A stretch of DNA of 12,194 nucleotides from positions 1 to 12,194 of the forward strand of contig DXXH01000033.1 of NCBI GenBank assembly GCA_019416395.1. The letters are read 5' to 3'. Origin of the DNA: Clostridiales bacterium. GTDB lineage: Bacteria > Bacillota > Clostridia > Oscillospirales > Acutalibacteraceae. Position 1 is the stretch's first letter. Each line of letters starts with the position of its first letter. Below the pieces are notes generated by a model. It ran no database searches, was not told where the DNA came from, and saw nothing but the letters and a program-made list of their open reading frames with translations. Both the position numbers and the translations under genes were made by a program. Positions 1 to 5,144 of this stretch are shown here, piece after piece.

Positions 1-239
1 CTTTCCCTTATGGGCATGGAGAAAAATCCGTGTATTTAATCGAGCGTTTTGTGCGGCTGAAACCTGCCGAAGCCATGGCAATCCGTTGGCATATGGGCGG
101 ATTTGACGATGCGGTAAAAGGGGGAAATTTCGGGATCAGTGTGGCGTTTGACCGGTACCCCTTGGCTGTAAAGCTGCATTTGGCAGATTTGGAAGCAACG
201 TATTTGCGGGAGCATGGAACCTCGGAGATTCGCCGCTGA
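1..239 (+). CDS. HD-domain phosphohydrolase, C-terminal fragment
   Basis: The gene is cut by the left edge. The open frame is read from base 3 and ends at TGA 237-239. The visible 78 residues contain the pattern GHGEKSVYLIERF followed by AxAIRWHMGGFD, which I recognise from small clostridial HD-superfamily proteins (metal-dependent phosphohydrolases, substrate usually unknown). The upstream HD metal ligands lie outside the window, so activity cannot be judged. The next gene starts 18 bases later behind a good ribosome binding site, so the two are probably co-transcribed. I see no signal peptide or membrane segment in the visible part. The family call is fairly sure; the specific function is unknown. 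Confidence 0.72.
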   Translation, partial: FPYGHGEKSVYLIERFVRLKPAEAMAIRWHMGGFDDAVKGGNFGISVAFDRYPLAVKLHLADLEATYLREHGTSEIRR

Positions 240-257
240 GCAGGAAGGAGACCGCCT

Positions 258-1412
258 ATGGACGCTGTTGCCGCGTATGATCTTACAAAAGAATACAACG
301 GTCAATCTGTATTGGCAGGGTTGAATCTTCAAGTTCCGCAAGGGGAATTATTTGCCTGTGTGGGGGAAAAAGGCTGTGGAAAAACCACGCTGATCCGGTT
401 GCTTTCCGGGTTGGCGAAGCCCACCGCCGGGGAGTGCACCGTGTTGGGATTTTCCCCGCACCATGAGCCTCAGCGGCTTCATATGGTGGCCGGCACGGTC
501 TTGGAGTCCGCCAAACTTTATAAGGGCATGACTCTTTGGGAAAATCTCCGTTTTTTTGCTGGGCTTCACGGAATGGACGATAACGATTCCCTGGAACGTT
601 CCTCTTTTTTGCTGCACAAGCTGGATATCTGGGAAGGCCGCGACTTTCCTGTGGAGAATTTGACAACCGGAGTGATCCGTCGGGCGTCTCTTGCCCGGGC
701 TTTGATGCACAGCCCGAAAATTCTGCTGGCGGATGAGTCTTCCGCTGGTTTGGATCAAGAGACAGCGGAAGCGATTCAAAACTTGATTTCCTGTGTAGCA
801 CAGGAGGAAGGCCTTACGCTGTTTTTGTGTTCTTCCAATATGGCGTACGCCCAAAAGCTCTGTAGCAATTTCGCCATACTGAAGCAAGGTGCCCTTTTGG
901 CAAAAGGAGATTTGGAAAGCCTGCGGGAAGGGGCTGGCGTCAACTACCGGGCACAATTGCGGTTGGCAGAGGACAGCCCAGCGCCAGCGGGATTCCAATG
1001 GATCAACGGGGTATGGGAAAAAGAATTGAAAGTCGAAACCGATATGCCCAAGATTATTGCACAAGCGGTAGGGGAAGGATTGAGCCTTTACGAGGCCCGG
1101 TTGATCCGTCCGACCTTAAAGGAAATTTATACCGCTTGGCTGGAAGGCAGAAGAAGGAAGGTGGTGGAAGACCATGAAACAGACGGGGAAAGCCAAGAGA
1201 TTGGAGCCTGCTGGGAGAAGAAACAAGAACAGTTCCCAGAGGGAGATGCCGGAGAAGAAAGTCTTGGAGAGATCCCAGAGGAGTTATTCTCCGGAGAGGA
1301 CAGTGCCGGAGAGATTCCAGAAGAACTATACTTCGGAGAAGAATCCCCTGGAGAAGTCCCAACGAACTCGGAAGAACTCCAAGATCCAGGAGACCCAGGA
1401 GAGGAAATTTGA
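258..1412 (+). CDS. ABC transporter ATP-binding protein with acidic C-terminal tail
   Basis: This is the ATPase subunit of an ABC-2 type exporter. It should hydrolyse ATP on the cytoplasmic face to drive the permease encoded next. Start ATG 258 has AAGGAG nine bases upstream. Visible motifs are Walker A GEKGCGKT (36-43), Walker B ILLADE with the catalytic Glu (155-160) and D-loop SAGLD (162-166). Two motifs are degenerate. The signature reads LTTGV (135-139) instead of LSGGQ. The H-loop region reads LFLCSSNM, so Ser193 stands where relatives have CTHN with the switch histidine. The usual domain ends near residue 300 (IYTAWLEGRRR). Residues 304-384 form an acidic, probably disordered tail (29 Glu/Asp, two Lys) with 14-residue repeats. 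The DNA for this tail is also read in another frame as the permease N-terminus. The substrate is unknown. The ATPase assignment is secure; normal catalytic activity is not. Confidence 0.9.
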   Translation: MDAVAAYDLTKEYNGQSVLAGLNLQVPQGELFACVGEKGCGKTTLIRLLSGLAKPTAGECTVLGFSPHHEPQRLHMVAGTVLESAKLYKGMTLWENLRFFAGLHGMDDNDSLERSSFLLHKLDIWEGRDFPVENLTTGVIRRASLARALMHSPKILLADESSAGLDQETAEAIQNLISCVAQEEGLTLFLCSSNMAYAQKLCSNFAILKQGALLAKGDLESLREGAGVNYRAQLRLAEDSPAPAGFQWINGVWEKELKVETDMPKIIAQAVGEGLSLYEARLIRPTLKEIYTAWLEGRRRKVVEDHETDGESQEIGACWEKKQEQFPEGDAGEESLGEIPEELFSGEDSAGEIPEELYFGEESPGEVPTNSEELQDPGDPGEEI

Positions 1413-2229
1413 CCTGAGCCGGATTTTTTCTTCTGCGGAAATCGTACTGGTTGGGAAAGATTTGGGGGCGATTTGGCGGAATAGAAATACCCGCGCGATG
1501 CTGATGCTGCTTCCGGTGGTGTTGGTGGTTTTGGTACCACTGGTGTATTCGGTGACAATCAGTTTTTTACCTGCAGAAGGATCTATTGCGCCGCCAGAGG
1601 GGATCGCTGCCATGGTGGGGGGCTTAGACAAGTATGGTCCCCGCAGGCAGTGGATGGCCGCTTTTACAACACTGCTTTGTCCCATGCTGTTTTTATGTGT
1701 TCCCATTATCTGTTCTGTAACGGCAGCCGCCAGGGTTTTTGTTGGCGAAAAGGAAGGGGGGACTCTGGAAACGCTTATGCTTTCCGCAATAGACGTGAAG
1801 TCCCTGTTGCATGCTAAAGTGACCTGTTGCACATTGCTGTCCGTGGCAATTTCCCTTTTGTCCTTCGTGGCTTTTACCATTACCATTTCCGTGGCGGATA
1901 TTTTGATGGGGGCTCCTTATTTCCTCAATCTGCAATGGCTGGTTTGTCTGGTATTGTTTATGCCGGTTTTGGCATTGTTCTCCGTAGTGTTTGTCAGCTG
2001 GGAATTTACCCGGGTATACAGCAGCGGGGAAGCCTTACAGACCATGGGTTATCTGATGTTGCCCTTGCTTCTCTTGTATTTGGTACAATTTACAGGGGTT
2101 TTTCGGATTACGATCCCTCTATTGCTGGGAATTACCGTTGTGTTGGCGATTCTTTCCATTGTGCTTTTCAATGTGACCAGTCGCCAGTTCCAGCCGGATT
2201 TGTTGTTTTCTCAGAATGGCGATTCATAA
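1174..2229 (+). CDS. ABC-2 / NatB-like exporter permease with basic N-terminal leader
   Basis: Integral membrane partner of the preceding ATPase, 351 residues. About six hydrophobic helices lie near 109-129, 163-185, 214-240, 252-275, 290-307 and 313-333. The stretch GEKEGGTLETLMLSAI (191-206) is the hallmark of the ABC-2/NatB permease family, and the cytosolic helix around 87-108 (ending IWRNRNTRAM) is the usual coupling helix before helix 1. That helix means translation must begin well before the ATG at 1498. Upstream in-frame ATGs are at 1174 and 1246. I chose 1174 because AAGGTGG lies a short distance upstream, although 1246 or a GTG/TTG cannot be excluded. With this start, residues 1-79 are an unusual leader rich in Lys/Arg (23 basic, 10 acidic), encoded by the same DNA as the acidic tail of the ATPase. 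The substrate is unknown. Confidence 0.87.
   Translation: MKQTGKAKRLEPAGRRNKNSSQREMPEKKVLERSQRSYSPERTVPERFQKNYTSEKNPLEKSQRTRKNSKIQETQERKFDLSRIFSSAEIVLVGKDLGAIWRNRNTRAMLMLLPVVLVVLVPLVYSVTISFLPAEGSIAPPEGIAAMVGGLDKYGPRRQWMAAFTTLLCPMLFLCVPIICSVTAAARVFVGEKEGGTLETLMLSAIDVKSLLHAKVTCCTLLSVAISLLSFVAFTITISVADILMGAPYFLNLQWLVCLVLFMPVLALFSVVFVSWEFTRVYSSGEALQTMGYLMLPLLLLYLVQFTGVFRITIPLLLGITVVLAILSIVLFNVTSRQFQPDLLFSQNGDS
1251..1379 (+). repeat. Imperfect 42-base tandem repeats read in two frames
   Basis: Three degenerate units of about 42 bases start near 1251, 1293 and 1335. In the ATPase frame they read GEESLGEIPEELFS, GEDSAGEIPEELYF and GEESPGEVPTNSEEL. In the permease frame they give related Arg/Lys-rich units beginning ERSQRSYSP, ERFQKNYTS and EKSQRTRKN. 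Shifting the register by 15 bases and comparing 1266-1307 with 1308-1349 by eye gives about 29 of 42 identical bases. The period is a multiple of three, so copy gain or loss would keep both frames open. The third unit is the most diverged. Confidence 0.75.
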
Positions 2230-2274
2230 TGTGCGTGGCGTCTCCTTTTTAGCAAAGCGTGGAAAGCGCTCTTC

Positions 2275-2303
2275 TTGACAATCTTCGGGAAATTTGATAG
2301 ATT
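2275..2303 (+). promoter_or_regulatory. SigA-type promoter of the TSCPD gene
   Basis: A perfect -35 TTGACA (2275-2280) is followed by 17 bases and TAGATT (2298-2303, four of six matches to TATAAT). It lies 45 bases after the permease stop and about 45 bases before the start of the next gene, so that gene is probably transcribed separately from the ABC operon. I see no strong terminator between permease and promoter. Confidence 0.6.
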
Positions 2304-2346
2304 AATTAAGCGAAAAAATCCCAGGAAAGGAAGCGCGATTGTCAAT

Positions 2347-2610
2347 ATGGAAATTCATTACACGCCCAGAGGCGTATGTTCTCGTCAAATTGATATTCAA
2401 GTTGAGGACGGAGTGATCCAGTCCGTGAAATTTACTGGCGGTTGCAGCGGCAACACCCAAGGGGTAGCTGCGCTGGCCCAAGGTATGGAAGTGAAAGAAT
2501 ATTTGAAGCGCTGCAAGGGGATCCACTGTGGCAGCCGGCCCACTTCTTGCCCGGACCAGCTTGCCCAGGCTTTGTCCCAGGCGGTAGAGGACGGCAGAAT
2601 TACCCTGTAA
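2347..2610 (+). CDS. TSCPD-domain four-cysteine protein (TIGR03905-like)
   Basis: A stand-alone 87-residue protein made only of a TSCPD domain, named for the motif seen here as TSCPDQLAQAL (66-76). Cysteines are at 11, 33, 56, 61 and 68, set in GGCSGN (31-36) and CKGIHCGSRPTSC (56-68), a likely metal or redox site. Related domains occur at the C-terminus of class II (B12-dependent) ribonucleotide reductases; the role of the free-standing form is not established. Start ATG 2347 is preceded by AGGAAAGGAAG about 13 bases upstream, a rather long spacing. The frame stays open to TTG 2275, but that triplet is the -35 box, so the longer start is unlikely. The gene is probably monocistronic, with its own promoter and a terminator 31 bases after the stop. 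Confidence 0.85.
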   Translation: MEIHYTPRGVCSRQIDIQVEDGVIQSVKFTGGCSGNTQGVAALAQGMEVKEYLKRCKGIHCGSRPTSCPDQLAQALSQAVEDGRITL

Positions 2611-2640
2611 CAGCGGTTCTAAATTCACCATTAAAAAAGG

Positions 2641-2679
2641 AAAAGCCCTTCCCACTCATACAGAGAGGGAAGGGCTTTT
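2641..2679. terminator. Bidirectional intrinsic terminator
   Basis: The arms AAAAGCCCTTCCC (2641-2653) and GGGAAGGGCTTTT (2667-2679) form a 13-base-pair stem around a 13-base loop. T runs end the stem on the + strand, and on the - strand it is followed by further Ts. It should end both the TSCPD gene (+) and the convergent cysteine-rich peptide gene (-). Confidence 0.9.
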
Positions 2680-2742
2680 GTGTATCCTGGGATCAGATCC
2701 AGGTGGATTTTACCCCAGGAACCTTACAGGGAATGGTTTTGC

Positions 2743-2871
2743 TTAGCAGCCACAGCCGCCGCAGTTACCGCAGCCACAATCGTTATTGTTGTTGCAACCA
2801 AACCCGTTGCCGCCGCAGCAGCACATCAAGATGAGAATGATAATGAGCCAAGAGCAGTTTCCGTTACACAT
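2743..2871 (-). CDS. Small Cys/Gly-rich membrane-anchored peptide (YjcZ-like)
   Basis: A 42-codon gene on the - strand from ATG 2871-2869 to TAA 2745-2743. The product starts MCNGNCSW, has a short hydrophobic segment LIIILILM (9-16), then CCCGGNGFGC and a tail of Cys, Gly and Asn ending CGGCGC. Eleven of its 42 residues are cysteine. AGGAGG (2881-2886) lies nine bases upstream, and a promoter-like element and a downstream terminator frame it. The layout, a hydrophobic start and a Gly/Cys-rich tail, resembles tiny sporulation-associated proteins of the YjcZ type found in Bacilli and Clostridia; that family link is from memory of the pattern. Metal binding, spore-coat or membrane roles are inference. 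An enzyme is excluded by size. Confidence 0.72.
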   Translation of the reverse strand: MCNGNCSWLIIILILMCCCGGNGFGCNNNNDCGCGNCGGCGC

Positions 2872-2900
2872 ATTGGAAAGCCTCCTTTCGAATTACACTC

Positions 2901-2932
2901 TATCTTATGGTGGGAGAAGAAAAGTGTTACAA
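2901..2932 (-). promoter_or_regulatory. Candidate sigmaK-type (or SigA-type) promoter of the Cys-rich peptide
   Basis: Read on the - strand, AACA (2928-2925) is followed by 15 bases and CATAAGATA (2909-2901). This fits the mother-cell sigmaK pattern of an AC core followed by CATAnnnTA. The same bases can also be read as a weak SigA promoter, TTGTAA (2932-2927), 17 bases, CATAAG. Either would start transcription a few bases ahead of the AGGAGG at 2886. Sequence alone does not settle which sigma factor is used. Confidence 0.45.
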
Positions 2933-3022
2933 CCAGCGGCTTGGCTTTTTAAAAAGTTGATTTCGTGAGAAAACAAGCGATTGAACGAGATCTAGGGAGA
3001 TTGAACTTTTTAAATCAATTAG

Positions 3023-3039
3023 TTTGACTTTGTTTGACC
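3023..3039 (-). promoter_or_regulatory. CtsR operator 1 (upstream of -35)
   Basis: On the - strand this is GGTCAAACAAAGTCAAA, two direct heptads separated by three bases, a full match to the known CtsR operator GGTCAAANANRGTCAAA. A further heptad-like CTTGACC (+ strand, 3039-3045) runs into the -35 hexamer. Binding here should block RNA polymerase at the ctsR promoter. Confidence 0.88.
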
Positions 3040-3067
3040 TTGACCTTTATCAAGGAATGTCTATAAT
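3040..3067 (+). promoter_or_regulatory. SigA promoter of the ctsR operon
   Basis: TTGACC (3040-3045), 16 bases, then a perfect TATAAT (3062-3067). It lies between two CtsR operators and about 56 bases ahead of the ctsR start. It probably drives ctsR, mcsA, mcsB and clpC as one message, released from repression on heat or protein stress. Confidence 0.85.
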
Positions 3068-3070
3068 TAA

Positions 3071-3087
3071 AGTCAAAGAAAGTCAAA
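3071..3087 (+). promoter_or_regulatory. CtsR operator 2 (downstream of -10)
   Basis: AGTCAAA, GAA, AGTCAAA: a second pair of direct heptads with the correct three-base spacer, three bases after the -10 box and covering the expected transcription start. Its orientation is opposite to operator 1. Confidence 0.85.
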
Positions 3088-3122
3088 GACAAGAAAGATA
3101 ATCGGAGGATTGGTGAAATGAA

Positions 3123-3575
3123 ATGCGTATCAGTGACAGTGTGGCGCAATATATTTTAGATCTATTAAACCAGGAAAACGGAACCGCTGAGATCCAGCGT
3201 AATGAGCTAGCCAACTATCTGGGCTGTGTGCCCAGCCAAATCAACTATGTGCTGACTTCCCGATTTACGCCGGAACAAGGCTATCTGGTAGAAAGCCGCC
3301 GGGGCGGCGGTGGATATATCCGCATCACCCGTATGAGGCTTTCCAAATCGGACATGATCATGCATATTGTCAACGGCGTGGGGGACAGCCTGGATACAGC
3401 CACAGCCCGGGCAATGACCTCAAACCTGCTGCAAAACGGTATGCTTGATTCTACCGCGGCCAGTTTGATTCGGGCCGCCTGTTCGGAACATGCTCTAGCC
3501 GCTGTCCCAAAAGAAATCCGGGATACGGTACGGGCTGCTATCTATAAAAATATGCTGTTGGCTACAAGAACCTAA
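3123..3575 (+). CDS. ctsR: CtsR, transcriptional repressor of class III stress genes
   Basis: A 150-residue repressor of the CtsR family that binds heptad repeats and self-represses this operon. The N-terminus MRISDSVAQYILDLL is typical. A helix-turn-helix covers roughly ELANYLGCVPSQINYVLTSR (28-47). The wing carries RRGGGGYIRI (59-68), the tetraglycine heat-sensing loop of the family, with Arg60 corresponding to the arginine phosphorylated by McsB in Bacillus. The start is fixed: an in-frame stop (3114-3116) lies just upstream and the family starts at this methionine. GGAGG (3104-3108) is 14 bases away, longer than usual, because an out-of-frame ATG at 3118 takes the better spacing. First gene of a four-gene operon; mcsA begins 15 bases after the stop. 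Confidence 0.96.
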   Translation: MRISDSVAQYILDLLNQENGTAEIQRNELANYLGCVPSQINYVLTSRFTPEQGYLVESRRGGGGYIRITRMRLSKSDMIMHIVNGVGDSLDTATARAMTSNLLQNGMLDSTAASLIRAACSEHALAAVPKEIRDTVRAAIYKNMLLATRT

Positions 3576-3590
3576 GGGGGAATTGTAAGT

Positions 3591-4106
3591 ATGATGTGTC
3601 AATCCTGCGGAAAAAAGACCGCTACTACCCATATAAAAACCATTGTGAATGGCAAATTGACAGAATACCATCTTTGTGCTGACTGCGCTAAGCAGAAGGG
3701 ATACAGCAATATCTTTTCCAACTGGGGCATGGATTTTGGAAATCTGCTGGGCGGCTTTATTGGGAATGATTTCTCCAGCAGCCAGGTTACCCGGTGCCCT
3801 ACCTGTGGAGCTAGTTTCGATGAAATCACCCAGTCTGGGAAAATCGGCTGCGCGGATTGCTACCATACCTTCCGCAATCAGTTGCTTCCGGTGATCCAGC
3901 GGATTCATGGAACAACTCATCACAAGGGAAAGGTGCCTGGTGGCTCTGCGTTACAGATCAGCGGTGGCCAGCATCAAATCATGGCTGTGCCGGAATCGCC
4001 TCTGGAAGAAAAGAAACGATTGTTAAAGCAAGCCATTGAAAAGCAGGACTTTGAGACGGCTGCCGTGTTACGAGACGAGATCAAGGAGATGGAGAACCAT
4101 GGCTGA
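3591..4106 (+). CDS. mcsA: McsA, zinc-finger activator of the McsB arginine kinase
   Basis: A 171-residue cytosolic adaptor. Four CxxC pairs (C3/C6, C29/C32, C69/C72, C87/C90) form the zinc-binding part. A C-terminal UVR motif (about 137-168, core LKQAIEKQDFETAAVLRDEI) is the usual protein-contact element. In Bacillus, McsA binds and activates McsB and modulates CtsR; I infer the same here. Two adjacent ATGs occur (3591 and 3594); AAGGGGG at 3574-3580 is about ten bases before the first. Its last eight bases overlap the start of mcsB, which suggests translational coupling. The length fits the family. Confidence 0.95.
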   Translation: MMCQSCGKKTATTHIKTIVNGKLTEYHLCADCAKQKGYSNIFSNWGMDFGNLLGGFIGNDFSSSQVTRCPTCGASFDEITQSGKIGCADCYHTFRNQLLPVIQRIHGTTHHKGKVPGGSALQISGGQHQIMAVPESPLEEKKRLLKQAIEKQDFETAAVLRDEIKEMENHG

Positions 4107-5139
4107 ACTGACAAAATGGTATGAAAAAGCCGGCAATTGCGGAGACGTAGTGTGCAGCACCCGGGTCCGCCTTGCCCGGAATTTGAAGCAATATCCATTC
4201 CCGGCCCGGGCTACGATCAAGCAGCGGGAAGCCGTGGAACAAAAAGTAAAAGACGCGCTGCTTTCCGGGAATAGCATTCTATCCAAGGAATTCCGGTTTT
4301 TGCCTTTGGAAAGCGCCTCGGAAGAGGAAGCTGTTTCCCTGGTGGAGCGCCATATCGTCAGCCCGGAGTTCATCTCGGACCGCCGCGGCAAGGCGGTGCT
4401 GATCTCCGAAGACGAAAGCATTTCCATTATGATCAATGAGGAAGATCATCTGCGGATTCAGGTTATGCGGGAAGGCTTGTCCTTAAAGGAAGCTGCTGAG
4501 ACAGCTGACCGGATCGATACCCTTCTCAGTGAAACATTGGATTTCGCCTATGATCCCGAGTTTGGATACTTGACCCAGTGCCCTACCAATTTGGGGACTG
4601 GAATGCGGGCTTCTGTCATGCTGCATTTGCCCGCTCTGACCGAAAACGGCGCAATGCCCAGAATTTCTTCCAACTTATCAAAGTTGGGGTTAACCCTGCG
4701 GGGTACCTATGGCGAGGGAAGTAAAATTATTGGGGCGCTGTATCAGCTTTCCAATCAAATTACCTTAGGGCTCAGTGAAAACGAAGCCATTGAGAATTTG
4801 CGTTCCATCACCGTCCAGCTGATGGAAGAGGAACGCAAGGCCAGGAGTCAGATGAGTGAAAATATCGCCTGGCAGGATAAAATTGACCGGGCCGCGGGGA
4901 TTTTAAAAACTGCCCGTGTCCTTTCCAGCAGCGAATTTATGGAGCTGCTTTCCTATATACGCTTTGGTCTTTCCACCGGTGTGCTGCAAGGCATATCTAC
5001 CGAGGAGTTGAATACCTTGATGGTCAATGCCCAGCCTGCAACGCTGATGGCAAAGGCAGGCAAACAACTTGACGAAAGCCAGCGCGACGTGCTCCGGGCC
5101 ACTATGGCCCGTGAGCTCTGCGCGAAGATAAAGGAGTGA
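4099..5139 (+). CDS. mcsB: McsB, protein arginine kinase
   Basis: A 346-residue enzyme of the phosphagen-kinase fold that transfers phosphate from ATP to arginine side chains of CtsR and misfolded proteins, marking them for ClpCP. Visible motifs are the nucleotide-binding STRVRLARNL (20-29), NEEDHLRI (113-120) with the catalytic acidic residues, CPTNLGTGMRASVMLHLPAL (161-180) and RGTYGEGSK (201-209). RDVLRA (329-334) matches the RDxxRA allosteric phosphoarginine pocket of McsB. Start ATG 4099 has AAGGAG ten bases upstream and overlaps the mcsA stop by eight bases. The open frame extends further upstream, but only inside mcsA. Complete, with no missing key residue that I can see. Confidence 0.96.
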   Translation: MAELTKWYEKAGNCGDVVCSTRVRLARNLKQYPFPARATIKQREAVEQKVKDALLSGNSILSKEFRFLPLESASEEEAVSLVERHIVSPEFISDRRGKAVLISEDESISIMINEEDHLRIQVMREGLSLKEAAETADRIDTLLSETLDFAYDPEFGYLTQCPTNLGTGMRASVMLHLPALTENGAMPRISSNLSKLGLTLRGTYGEGSKIIGALYQLSNQITLGLSENEAIENLRSITVQLMEEERKARSQMSENIAWQDKIDRAAGILKTARVLSSSEFMELLSYIRFGLSTGVLQGISTEELNTLMVNAQPATLMAKAGKQLDESQRDVLRATMARELCAKIKE

Positions 5140-5144
5140 GTGAT

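Noticed and set aside
348..1064. 238-codon open frame on the - strand opposite the ABC ATPase
   Set aside because: It lies wholly antisense to a well-supported ATPase gene. The translation has no recognisable family and no ribosome binding site stands out.
1127..1558. Ser/Pro-rich 143-codon open frame on the - strand across the overlap
   Set aside because: Purine-rich sense DNA makes a stop-poor pyrimidine-rich antisense strand. The low-complexity translation is explained by that composition.
2275..2346. Extended N-terminus of the TSCPD protein from TTG 2275
   Set aside because: The TTG is part of the -35 box, and the added residues do not resemble the family N-terminus.
2685..2720. Seven-base inverted repeat TCCTGGG/CCCAGGA next to the first terminator
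   Set aside because: The arms are short and far apart with no T run; a stronger terminator already stands beside it.
2680..2968. + strand frames reading through 2680-2952 and 2786-2968
   Set aside because: They lack a good ribosome binding site, and the Ala/Thr-rich stretch is the antisense of the Cys/Gly-rich peptide gene, which has a perfect AGGAGG and better composition.
2943..3020. AT-rich stretch with CTTTTTAAAAAG and repeated GATTGAAC upstream of the ctsR operators
   Set aside because: Short, low-complexity similarities only. No terminal repeats, integrase or attachment-site pattern is visible.
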